Positions 54,326-64,000 of a DNA stretch of 64,000 nt are shown one piece after another (the stretch's first letter is position 1; each line of letters opens with the position of its first letter). Source of the stretch: Microglena sp. YARC (lineage: Eukaryota; Chlorophyta; Chlorophyceae; Chlamydomonadales; Chlamydomonadaceae); the NCBI GenBank assembly GCA_022414725.1, contig CM039466.1, positions 18,938,361-19,002,360 on the forward strand. The letters are read 5' to 3'. The notes beneath the pieces are model-generated. The model made no database searches and was not told the DNA's origin. It was given only the letters and a program-made list of their open reading frames with translations. The position numbers and the translations under genes are program-made.

Positions 54326-55714
54326 ATGCAGGTTGCACTCAAAGAAGAGAGAGCAACCGCCTCCATTAAGAAATTCCGACGCCGCCTCAGTACACAAGCA
54401 CGACCAACTCACAGGTATATTTTCTCTCCTGAAAATCACACACACACACACACTGCTCTACTGGACGCATCCACACACACACTCAGCACTAGCACCCAGG
54501 GTCTCCTGGAAGTTATGACTAAACATAAGGGAAAACTCATGTCACCTCCCACTCTACCCATCTCAGATGACTATACACGACACGCCACCCCCCCTCCATG
54601 GGAAATACACACAGACAAATACCACTTGGAAACTCCAGCCAACTCCATACAAAACACTGCCTCTCCCTACACCTTTCTCTCCTCCTCAACCACCTATGCT
54701 GACTGTATTAGGAAACTCTCTACCAACAAAGCCACTGCCCCAGACGGCATACCTAATGAATTACTTATGTGCCTCCCACAGGAAATGCACCTCATCATAC
54801 ACAAACTCATGCAGCTAGTATGGATCCTGGGAGAAACACCAGACTGCTGGAAAACCTCACACACAGTCATGCTCTACAAAAAATCAGATCCTTGCTTACC
54901 TCAAAACTACAGGCCAATAGGCCTTAACAATGCTGTAGCCAAACTCTGGACCTCCCTTGTTACTAACACTATTACTACCTACTCTGAAACCAACCACATT
55001 CTTAGCGCCTGCCAAGAAGGTTTCAGAAAAGACAAAAGTACCTACAGACAACTCTTGAACCTACTCCACAACATTGAGGACGCTGCCCTCTTCCACCAGG
55101 ACCTCTATGCTGCCTACTTCGACTTTAGCTCTGCTTTTAACATGATTGATCACCAAAAACTTCTCTGCATCATGCACAGCTTGGGTTACACCCACGACAC
55201 TATAGACACTATTAAAGGAATCTACACAAACTCTACTACACATATTCTCCTTAACAATACACCTGGCTCCCCCATCCCCATCACTAGGGGCACCATCCAG
55301 GGGGATACTCTCTCCCCCCTACTCTTCATTATCTTTCTAGAACCCCTACACAGATGGCTCCGTTCTGGGGGACGAGGATACAGAGCAGCATCCCTACCCT
55401 CCAAAACAGCAGATGAACACCACACCAGCAGCTTGGGGTATGCTGACGACACTGCTGTCCTAACCGGCAGCTCAGAGGACCTTCGCATCCAATGTGGTAA
55501 AGTTCAAACTTTTAGCATCTGGTCGGGCATTCCTCTTAACGCCACCACATGTGTGGTCAGTGGCATACTCCACAAATCACACCCCTCTCAACCTACTCAC
55601 AACAACACTCTCAAACAAAGGCTAGATAAAATTCCACTAGGAAACTCCTATGCTACCTACCAGCCGCCTGACCAAGCCTACAAATACTTGGGGTTCACAT
55701 CTCACTTACCTTAA
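54326..55714 (+). pseudogene. LINE el3: reverse transcriptase
   Basis: 462 codons covering the linker end, RT fingers (ATAPDGIPNELL; the Gly of el2's ATGPDG is Ala here), motif A, QGD, YADD and thumb. The frame is broken near 55690 (GGGG instead of GGGGG) and again near 55722 (one extra A). Confidence 0.85.
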
Positions 55715-56000
55715 ATTGGAAAAAATCAACTCCACTCTACTATTGAAACCATTCACAATAAAGGGCTGAGTATCCTCACCAAAGCTAAAAACAGGGCAAC
55801 CCCCACCCAATGCTTACGAATAATTTCACAATGTGTCAGAGCAGCTATTAAATACCCCATGATAGTAGCTCCCTTCTCACTAACCGACATTCACGTCATT
55901 GACAGAGCAGTATTAAAAACAGTTAAACTCTGTTGCTCCCTTCCCAGATCTTTTCCGACAAGAGCACTCCACCTCCCTAAAAACAGAGGCAGGACTAGGG

Positions 56001-56466
56001 GTGCCCTCCCTACTCACTGAATACACCCAGATTACTGCAACAGCCCTCACCCAGTCCATGAACGACCAAGGTCACCTGGGAATCCTCACTAGAGCTCTCC
56101 TTAATAAATCAACTTCCACCATGACCACTCTAGATCCTCTCTCTCTATCCCGCAAGCAACTTAAGTATATGTCCCTAGCCCGCCAGCTGGAAATTATTAA
56201 AAAATCTGACATAACAATTTCTTGGAATGACACAGAACTTCTTGACAAACTTAACATACACTCTCTTCCTCTCCCTCCACAGGCAATCCCTGTATCACTC
56301 ATGACTCCATTCCATGACCTGGCCATCTATTCATACCATGACCTGGTCACCCCCATGGGAACTCACCTTGTCAGCACTACAGATCTCTCTCTTATCACCT
56401 TACACAAAGTTACTAAACACCACAAACGGTCCCTGAACCGCCTCACCGCTCACCTCTCCTCCCTCC
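56001..56466 (+). pseudogene. LINE el3: RT connection piece
   Basis: Follows another frameshift (an extra A near 55980). Matches el2 40930-41395. Cut by LTR A2 at 56467. Confidence 0.8.
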
Positions 56467-56764
56467 TATCATCATGAATAGCGGTGCTCTCGCTTGTTTT
56501 ATGTCTTGGTGACTCCTTGTGTACTCCCTTAGAACTATCGGTCCTGACAGTACTATGTCAGCTTCCTGTTGACTGCGTCATCGGTTCTTCTGACACGCGC
56601 TGTCTAGCCTGTACCCTGATCAGGTTCCAGGCTACCGCCCTCCTTCCTCCACTGGTGCCCCTTAATGGGTCTCCTGTGCTTGTAACTTATTCTCGTCTCC
56701 GCATTTATAGATTGGCGTGCTGCACACACAAAGTCCACTCTCCGGAGTGTTATCCAAGCTGATA
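56467..56764 (+). repeat. 5' LTR of A2
   Basis: 298 bp. Starts TATCATC (TATCAGC in A1) and ends GCTGATA. Lacks the 41-bp segment containing the GTGTCAT hairpin of A1 LTRs. Confidence 0.92.
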
Positions 56765-56801
56765 GGTTATACGGCCCTTCATTTACTACCACTGCTTTGC
56801 G

Positions 56802-57125
56802 ATGCAACTTCCGCGAGGACCTCCCGCCATTTTGAGAAACTCCATGACATGGATGGTCTTTCCTGGACGCGCGGGATGCGCAGTATCATTCTCAGCGATG
56901 GCTGCGACCAATCCTTCCAACGGAGGAACGGCTCCTCTTGATGATTGGCTAGACGTTTGTGCACCAGCTGCCTCTGCTAGCGGTCATGAGAGTCCTTCCG
57001 CCATCGTGGAAGTAACCCCCCCCGGTCATTCCTCCATCTTCTCTTCCTTTTCCTCCCCTGCCGTCTGTCGCCTCCTCCCGTCTGTCGTAGATGACTGTGA
57101 CGTGCAGACTCAAGTCGGCGACTAG
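56802..57125 (+). CDS. A2 gag-like open frame
   Basis: 107 codons just after the 5' LTR. Contains MAATNPSNGG, DDWLDVCAPAASA and ESPSAIVEVTPP, of which the last two are also found in B. Too short for a complete copia gag, which is usually several hundred residues with a CCHC knuckle; no knuckle is seen. It could be only the N-terminal piece of a broken gag. Confidence 0.4.
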   Translation: MQLPRGPPAILRNSMTWMVFPGRAGCAVSFSAMAATNPSNGGTAPLDDWLDVCAPAASASGHESPSAIVEVTPPGHSSIFSSFSSPAVCRLLPSVVDDCDVQTQVGD

Positions 57126-58139
57126 CCTGGACATCAGTGGAGATACCCCGTCTTCGTCTGCTCGCGTCCTTGACGTCGCTAACCTTTCTCCGGTGTTTGA
57201 GGCTCTGCCTGCATACCGGAGGTTGCCAAGCCGACCAAGCTCCCTGCTGATGTCTACGTCGTCTTTGCCCCCTTTGCTCTGCCCAGCCGACGGTCGGCTC
57301 CTGGCATGAGCTTGCGCTCTAGTGGCTCTGTGCTACCTTCTGGAGAAATTTTTCGATCAAATTGGCGGATCGCCGGCACTGCCGTAGGATTCGCCAGAGG
57401 AGGACGACCTACTTGTCTGGACCTGGAGATTCTGGAGGTGGTAGGAAGCAGGGGGGTATGGTCAGCACCACTACGGGTGCTGCTCCCTCTACCCCCCAAC
57501 CGGGTGAGTCGAGCGATAGAGGGGGGACTTGAGATTGACTGATCATCGACGGCGGGATATTAGGACCTTTACATGCCTCGGCTCTGCTCTTCGCATCCTA
57601 GCGATAAATGTTCGAATTCTGCCCTTGCGATTTGCGATTTTCTGCCATTGGTGCGATTTTCTGCACCAGGTGTGACTTGCTGCAGTGTCATTCTCGTCTC
57701 CTTTTTCCCATACCTCAAATCTCGACTTCGACCTAACGCTTCCCCACCTTCTGTGATCCCAGGTCTCGCAGCGCCGGACTTCGCCCATGCTACAGGCCGA
57801 GTGGACGCCGTCCTGGCCCTAGTCCAGCGGCCGTGGAGGATCTTTGGCATGATATCTTGGTGGATATTTTTCTCTCTTAGGCTCCTTGTGACCCCTGGGT
57901 GCGTTCCGTGGTTCGACAGAGGTTACTACTTTGTCTTCCCGTGCCCCTGGTTCCCCCCTTAGGTGTATGCCTTAGCTACGTGAGTTTGAGTTCAAGTGTT
58001 TGAGTTCTGATAGGGCTTAGGAATTTTTAGTTAAGTGGTATAGAGGCTTGGTTGATCTCGATTAGTTGGGGCATGCATGAGTTGTTGATGATGACACTGC
58101 TCAGCATGGTGCTAGTGTGTTATCTTTGCAATCGCGTGT

Positions 58140-58390
58140 TCATCTAGGGAGAGCAGACTCCTTCGGAGCTTTTCTTTGGGGTTGCACCTGATGTGTCGTT
58201 GTTGCGTTTGTTTGGTTGCCCTTGCTATGTAATCTTAGTATTGGGCAGTCACGCAACAAGCTAGTTAGAAAGGCATTATTTGGTAGACTGGTTGGGTATT
58301 CCCTGGTGAGTAAGGGTTATTATATTTGGGTTTCCAATGTTGCGCCAGTTAGTAGTGAGTAGTGATGTACTCTCTATCTCCAGTTCAGTT
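58140..58390 (+). pseudogene. A2 copia-type integrase remnant
   Basis: Same broken ELFFGVAPDVSLLRLFGCPCYV segment as in A1. Confidence 0.5.
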
Positions 58391-58849
58391 CTAAACTGTC
58401 TTCCTGGGTTCTCCCTTTAGTATGGGTCCCCGTGCCCGCTTGCATCCCTCCTGTCATCAAACGGTGATATGTTATGTGTTACCGGTAATTCCCTACGCCC
58501 TTTAACAACCCCAATTGTTGTTGGCTGGCCTGGCTGGATGTATCATTGTTGCATTCTAGACCAGGGCCTGATCTTGCTGTATTGTGTGTGAAGTTTTAGG
58601 GCGGGGGGGAGTTGGATATCCAACTATAATCTTAGCCGAATCTCAGGGGGTCGCCAGGCCCTCCTCTGTGCCACGTTTTAGCGGTGAAGCTTTAGGATTT
58701 AGACAGCCTTCGATCATAGTGGTACCTGGATCAGGTCCATTGACTAATAGTCGCCAACCTCCGACCACCTCGGATGGCTCGCGGGTGTCGATAATTCCGA
58801 CGCCTCCTGTCGTCCCTGGTGGATTACTCGGGTCAAGCCCATGTGATGA

Positions 58850-60435
58850 TGTAGCCGTTGCCGAATGGGTAAGTGATGATCTTGAACACTGGTCTAGCTT
58901 GATACTGCGTATGGCTGGGGTGTTACATTCAACCCAGGATTCATTGTTTTAGGTGCTGCTGGTTCTCATACGTAGGTTAACATGGCCCTATGTGTGAGTG
59001 CCTATTCCTCAGCACCTCCTAGACTGACTTATAGGGTAGTCTAGATTGGTGGAGCGTTACGACGCTTTGTTTAGGCAGCTTCCTTTCAGCTGTCTTTCTT
59101 GGTTTTGGTGGAAGGTGGTACTTAATTCAGACCACCGTTATAGCGTCTTGATGGTTTCTGACTCTTAGTTCCATAGGCAGATGGTTCGTTCGGTGGAGCT
59201 CATCATAGATTAGCTATTTCTTTTTACTCCACACTGTTTTTAGATCACCAGCCCCTCATGTGATTGGAACTTTTTGTGGAGTGTAGTAGTTGTTTCCCTT
59301 CGGATTTTACTGTGAATTGGTGGGCTGGGTAATCTTGCAGTTGTACTTGCAGATGTACCGCCGCTCACCTCTTTCTTGTTCTTCCGAGTGTATTTCAAGC
59401 GCCCTTTCAGCCCATCCTTTGCAGTAAATTCTTTGAAGTCCTTTTTATGCGTTTACTATTTTTCAGGTGGACAATAGGTTTTATGTACTATGGTTGTACA
59501 TCTACCCTTCTATTGTTCATTGAACTGTGTTTCCTTTGTTGGTTACAAGTTTCTTGAAAATTTTAACTTCGCATCCTTCGGATTTTTTCAGTTGCTGCAG
59601 GTTTGGTTTGCTTTAGTTAGGCGCTTGGTTTGTCTTGAGTGCACGAGTTCTTTGCGGTGCGATACCCACCTCTTAGACTATTTTTCGTTAGTGCCGTAGC
59701 TGGGGATTTATGATAATTAACTTTCATACATCTTCTTACTTCCATCTTTGAGTGAGAAACCAGTTCATCATGGTTTTTTCATCCCAACCTAGTCATGAAT
59801 TCTATGCTAAATATAGTTTTTAAGGTAGTGGATTTTTCCATCGACTTTTTTTTTCCATCGTAGTCTTTAGTGTCCTCTTGTCTGCGTCCTTTAGGCTTTG
59901 ATTCTCTCGTGTGCTGCGCTCACACGATATTTCAATCCGTCTCTTTGGTTATCATTGATTGGCGTTAGGTTCCTATTCCCGGATCGGTTTTTCTATACCG
60001 TTGTTCCCCAACTTTGATATACGATTTTTTCAGTCTTCTCTTTAGGTTAAGTTCTCGGTTCTTTCAGTCACCGTTGTTTCCCTTCCTTTGGTATTAGGAT
60101 TGATTTCTGTTTGGCCTCCCTGTGATTTTCTGGTTTGGTGCCTACTATTCTGGATGAATAGTATTTTTGCGCTTACCATGGGATGGTTACATTTTCCATT
60201 TTGGTCTCAGCTCAGCTCGGTATGACCCAAGTTTTTTGCTGCTACATTTTCGGAGTACTACAGTGGTTTTTGGTTCATCCTTTCTCATCCTTTTATTTTA
60301 GACAAGGCTTTCTTCTGGTTTCCTGTTTTTCCGCCGTTCCTTAATAATTTTTGTTTGCTACCAGTTTATGGTTCTATGTCCCCAGTGCCATAGGTGGAGT
60401 ACTAGTATTGTACGTCACCTGCGTCATAGGTGGAG
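58850..60435 (+). other. A2 3' internal region, T-rich, no coding signal
   Basis: Homologous to A1 34327-35945. No recognised domain. Confidence 0.6.
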
Positions 60436-60733
60436 TATCATCATGAATAGCGGTGCTCTCGCTTGTTTTATGTCTTGGTGACTCCTTGTGTACTCCCTTA
60501 GAACTATCGGTCCTGACAGTACTATGTCAGCTTCCTGTTGACTGCGTCATCGGTTCTTCTGACACGCGCTGTCTAGCCTGTACCCTGATCAGGTTCCAGG
60601 CTACCGCCCTCCTTCCTCCACTGGTGCCCCTTAATGGGTCTCCTGTGCTTGTAACTTATTCTCGTCTCCGCATTTATAGATTGGCGTGCTGCACACACAA
60701 AGTCCACTCTCCGGAGTGTTATCCAAGCTGATA
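60436..60733 (+). repeat. 3' LTR of A2
   Basis: 298 bp, same sequence as the 5' LTR including the TATCATC start and the missing hairpin. Confidence 0.92.
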
Positions 60734-61046
60734 CCTCCAAACTGTCGCCTCCCCAATACACTCTGACCCACTTCCCCTCTCACACCGACAACTTGCGCCC
60801 GGTTACGCAATTGCGCAAAACACAACCGATAACGTTAAATCTCCTGCTTCTATTGAACCCTCCACCCCACCCACCCAGCGTTACCAACCTCACGCCACTG
60901 TTCCTGACGCAGACTACGAGGCGGATTCCATTGGGGACCTGGAAGGAAACCAATGGTGGGCGTGGCCCACGCAGACCGAAGGCAGTCACGCGCACCAAGC
61001 ATGGGGCTGCCCCAGCAGTGATGCCACCTGGGCAGCACGCCACTAC

Positions 61047-62153
61047 TTGTGCAAATCCTGGATCCGTCACTCCTCCACCTCTAAATTTTACCGTGCATAT
61101 AGAATAACTCCCACCTCACACCCTGACAGGATCCGCGAGGCCATGACATCCCCCGACAGCAGCGCACCTGCACCACCGGCGCGCCTGCTCCACCTTACCT
61201 ACGGATCCCAATACAAAGCCCTGCACATCACGAGCTGGCGGGGCAAGCGCTCCTACAACGACAACAAACTAGTCACTTCCACTGTTGTCCACGTTCAACG
61301 GGCCCCAACCATCATGCACAACGAACATATCAACTCCTACACACACATGGGATACAGCATCCACCACAGCACATCTCTTACCTCCACTACCTCCACCATA
61401 CATTGGAAACCCCAATCTCACAATGCGTCTCACCTTGTTGAACTTTTGGGACAACCAGCATACGACCAATTAACCCACACTTTTAAAACTACTCCCCCAT
61501 TAACCACACACCTCAACCCTAGGAAGGACACCCACCTTACTAACCTTCAACAACAAGGCCAATGGGTCATCTCCCCAGTATTTAATGCTGACAACCACAA
61601 CCTAGTTCACAAACTTCTGAAAATTGACACACACGACAGGCACCCAGACTGGGACATTCAACCACCCTCAGCCTACATTATACAAACAGGCATCCTCACC
61701 ACTCTGGATGACCAATCCACACACACACACACCAACGTTTCATATCTTTATAACCCCACTGGTCACTGTCTTGGGCACATTCCCAACGACAGACTAACCT
61801 CTCTCAAACAAAACTATGACCACTTCAAAAATCACCACCCTACCAAATGGAACCAACTGACCCAAGGAGGAACATATCACACTGACTTAGCTGCCCTCTT
61901 TACCAGATACAGAGCTGCTCCTGCTGCTACCAACACTCTTTCTCCTTTTCTCTACCAAGCAGCAGCTGCTCTGGGCATTACTCACCATCGTACTTCTAAC
62001 CCCCTTAGCTACGACCAAAGCCTCACCAGCTTCTCTTCTACCAGCCCTGCTGATCAGCTCTTTGGCTCCAACCAAGACCCCTTTCTTACCATCTGGACTG
62101 GGGCTCACTGGTGGACATTCCTAACTCCACGACACAAGCACACCAAGCTCTAA
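61047..62153 (+). pseudogene. LINE el3: spacer and PCIF1-like segment, uninterrupted by retroposon
   Basis: 368 codons. This is the only copy in which the spacer (SWRGKRSYND) runs directly into the PCIF1-like segment (NADNHNL then VHKLLKIDTHD), showing the native join. The frame is lost near 62101, where one G of a GGGGG run is missing, just at the GSLVDIPNS position. A further G is missing near 62156. Confidence 0.75.
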
Positions 62154-62154
62154 G

Positions 62155-62575
62155 GTGGCCCTAGCCAGTGCTGACCATGCTGAAAATACTCTCAGCCCTA
62201 CCTGCACCCTGATGCTCCTCCCTGACGACCTTGCTGCCCCTTACAAAACCCTCCTCCACCACTCCTGGATTCACTATATTGACTCCAGACCGCAGTCTGA
62301 ATTTTATACTACCTCTGAAATTTGGCTTGGCAGCAAATCTCACACTCCACCCTCCACCCACAAACTACACCTCATCCTTATATGCAACCCCCACAGCCAA
62401 GATACCTATTTTCCTAAACTCCCAGATTTTATTGACCAATGGACATACTACATGCAAAGCCTCTCCTCATCCTGGGAGCCCTCTACTATCACTCCACCTC
62501 CCACTCTTACCTTCTCTGACATTGTCATTACTTACCCCCGGAAACTCAAATCTCTTGCCAAAAATCCTTGGCAAA
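62155..62575 (+). pseudogene. LINE el3: end of PCIF1-like segment
   Basis: Open frame 62155-62679. LMLLPDD, IWLGSKSHT and LHLILICNP are seen. An extra A in an AAAA run near 62573-62576 shifts the frame before RNase H. Confidence 0.7.
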
Positions 62576-63631
62576 ACTCCACTCCACCAACACCCTCCTC
62601 CCTCTCTTCTTACCACTACTCACCCTTGTCTTCACCTAGCTACCCCCTCCTCAGGCCTCCAGGTCTACACAGATGGTAGCCTAATAAAAGGTAAACCAGG
62701 GCACCCTAGTAAAATAGGTGCTGCAGTATATGTCCCGGCTGCAGGACAAAGCTACACCATCAACCCTGGGGGAATAGGGCCCACCGAAACTAACAACAGG
62801 GCAGAACTGGTAGCCATCCACCAAGCCCTTCTCAACATTGACTACGACAAATCCCTTACACTCCATACAGACAGCCTCTGCTCTCTTCAACTTATTAAAA
62901 AAATGATTCATGACCCTACCACAACAACCCGTTCCATTCATACTGAACTTCTGCAATCAATTCAAAAACACCTCATTCAACGCATCCTGCATGGCTCACA
63001 CACCACTCTTTGTAAAGTCCGTTCCCACACAGGTATCCTTGGAAATGACAGGGCAGACATTCTGGCACGCAAGGCAGCTGAGCACCCTGCCTCCACCAAT
63101 TTTACTGACAACACTGGGGAAATCCCCCGCCACAATGTATACTGGCCCACAGTTCAACCTCCTCGCACACCCATGGGAGATATTCCCCCACGCATCCTAG
63201 CACCTAACCTTACACAAGGTATCACCTCTAACCTGCCCACTAGCTGCCACCTTGGCCAACACCCTCTTAAAGGGATTTATGCAACCACCTGGGCTGATAA
63301 TACTCCCCACCAACTTCCTCATGCAAGTAACAAATTTTGGACCTCAACCCTTATCCAACATAAAACTAAATTCCACATCCTTAAAGCCCGCTGGGTAGAC
63401 TGTGGAACCGTAAACTTGCATTCCGCTGGAAACTCCCTTATATTACAAGCACTCACCCACCCACGAACTCCCTATGCCCCATTTGCCACACCTGTGAGGA
63501 CGGAGCGGGCCACATCCTGGCGGGCTGCACACACCGGACTTTCAAGGGGCTCTATATCAAGAGACATGACGCCGCAGTGCGACTCATCCACAAGGCCATT
63601 TGCACCGGAGCCCTGGGATCCCGCAGAATGA
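62576..63631 (+). pseudogene. LINE el3: RNase H, then frameshift
   Basis: Part of the open frame 62231-63631. RNase H residues are all present (YTDGS, NRAEL, HTDS, VRSHTG, GNDRAD). A missing G near 63393 (GGG instead of GGGG) shifts out of frame before the CCHC knuckle, so the last 80 codons are not LINE protein. Confidence 0.8.
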
Positions 63632-64000
63632 TCATGGACGCTGGCAAGGAAGAGGAACTCCCCAGGGGGGTCCTGGGCAAACGTCTCCCTGACTGGTTAC
63701 GCCCCTCCACTATTACTGTAGCGGACTGGAAGAGAATGAGACCTGATCTTGCCGTCCTACCTGACATAGACTCTCCTACCTGTATGTCTGATAAAGAACT
63801 CTGGGTTCTTGAGATTGGATACTGCTCTGATACCAACCATGCTACTAAGTTTATCACTAAACACGCCCAGCATGTTGAATTAGTAAATGGCCTTAGATCG
63901 GCTGGATACCTCGTTCACTATGAAGTTATCACCGTTGGAACAACTGGTACTATTCCAACCTCTTTTTTGACTTCTATGACCACTCTTGGACTTCAGAGAT
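63394..64000 (+). pseudogene. LINE el3: CCHC and C-terminal domain, cut by window end
   Basis: In the original frame this holds CPICHTC...GHILAGC and RPDLAVLPD...LEIGYCSD, as in el2. The window ends inside the T-run region of the C-terminus. Confidence 0.75.

Larger units (their letters stand above)
56467..60733 (+). mobile_element. LTR retroelement A2 nested in LINE el3
   Basis: 4,267 bp. Target duplication CCTCC at 56462-56466 and 60734-60738; the empty site reads CTCCCTCCAAACTG in el2. The two 298-bp LTRs read identical by eye, so insertion was recent. The internal region matches A1 without B. Gag-like and integrase remnants only; probably non-autonomous. Confidence 0.92.
52377..64000 (+). 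mobile_element. LINE copy el3 (5'-truncated, nested insertions, runs off window)
   Basis: Same 5' junction as el1 and el2. LINE parts: 52377-52818, 54219-56466 and 60734 to the window end. LINE-X and LTR element A2 fill the gaps. It lacks the poly-A retroposon of el1/el2 and lacks their shared one-base deletion near the start (CAATTTCTCC at about 52431), so it split off earlier. It has the most frame breaks. Confidence 0.9.

Overview
The window is repeat-dominated eukaryotic nuclear DNA. I see no host gene I would defend. Two things suggest a eukaryotic microalga, most likely of the green lineage: a short TTTAGGG telomere-type motif, and a LINE whose C-terminus resembles algal RT-RNase H elements. 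This assignment is an inference and is not firm.

Layout. Positions 1-1384 hold low-complexity satellites (ACACC-rich, then AACC-rich). Positions 1385-3339 are unassigned sequence with two local duplications. From 3340 to 22164 runs a tandem macrosatellite with a unit of about 6.4 kb (U1, U2, U3). Another unit (U4) lies at 46744-52376, and partial pieces lie at 38000-38711 and 45761-46743. Each full unit carries, in order: a G-rich minisatellite of about 60 bp period, a pair of strong hairpins, a 5'-truncated tRNA-type SINE, a telomere-like motif, a 63-bp minisatellite in which every monomer is a hairpin, about 2 kb of unassigned DNA, a fossil reverse-transcriptase fragment split by an AT-rich palindromic insert, and (unless replaced by a LINE) a second SINE with A and B boxes.

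Three copies of one 5'-truncated LINE sit in this array at the same 5' junction: el1 22165-37999, el2 38712-45760, el3 52377 to the window end. Their polyprotein order is linker, RT, long spacer, a segment resembling PCIF1-family adenine methyltransferases with a degenerate active site, RNase H, CCHC knuckle, and a possible restriction-like endonuclease. All copies are broken by frameshifts, many of them in homopolymers.

The LINEs are themselves targets. el1 and el2 share a poly-A retroposon that el3 lacks. el1 holds an LTR element (A1, 27224-36283), which holds a related LTR element (B, 29639-34321). el3 holds the 3' end of another LINE (LINE-X, 52819-54218) and LTR element A2 (56467-60733), whose two LTRs read as identical. 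The LTR elements look non-autonomous: I see only gag-like and copia-type integrase remnants.

The order of events reads as follows. The macrosatellite formed, a LINE inserted, the LINE-bearing segment was duplicated with the array, and retroposon, LTR and LINE-X insertions followed. No host pathway is encoded here; the interest is in repeat architecture and in the LINE polyprotein.
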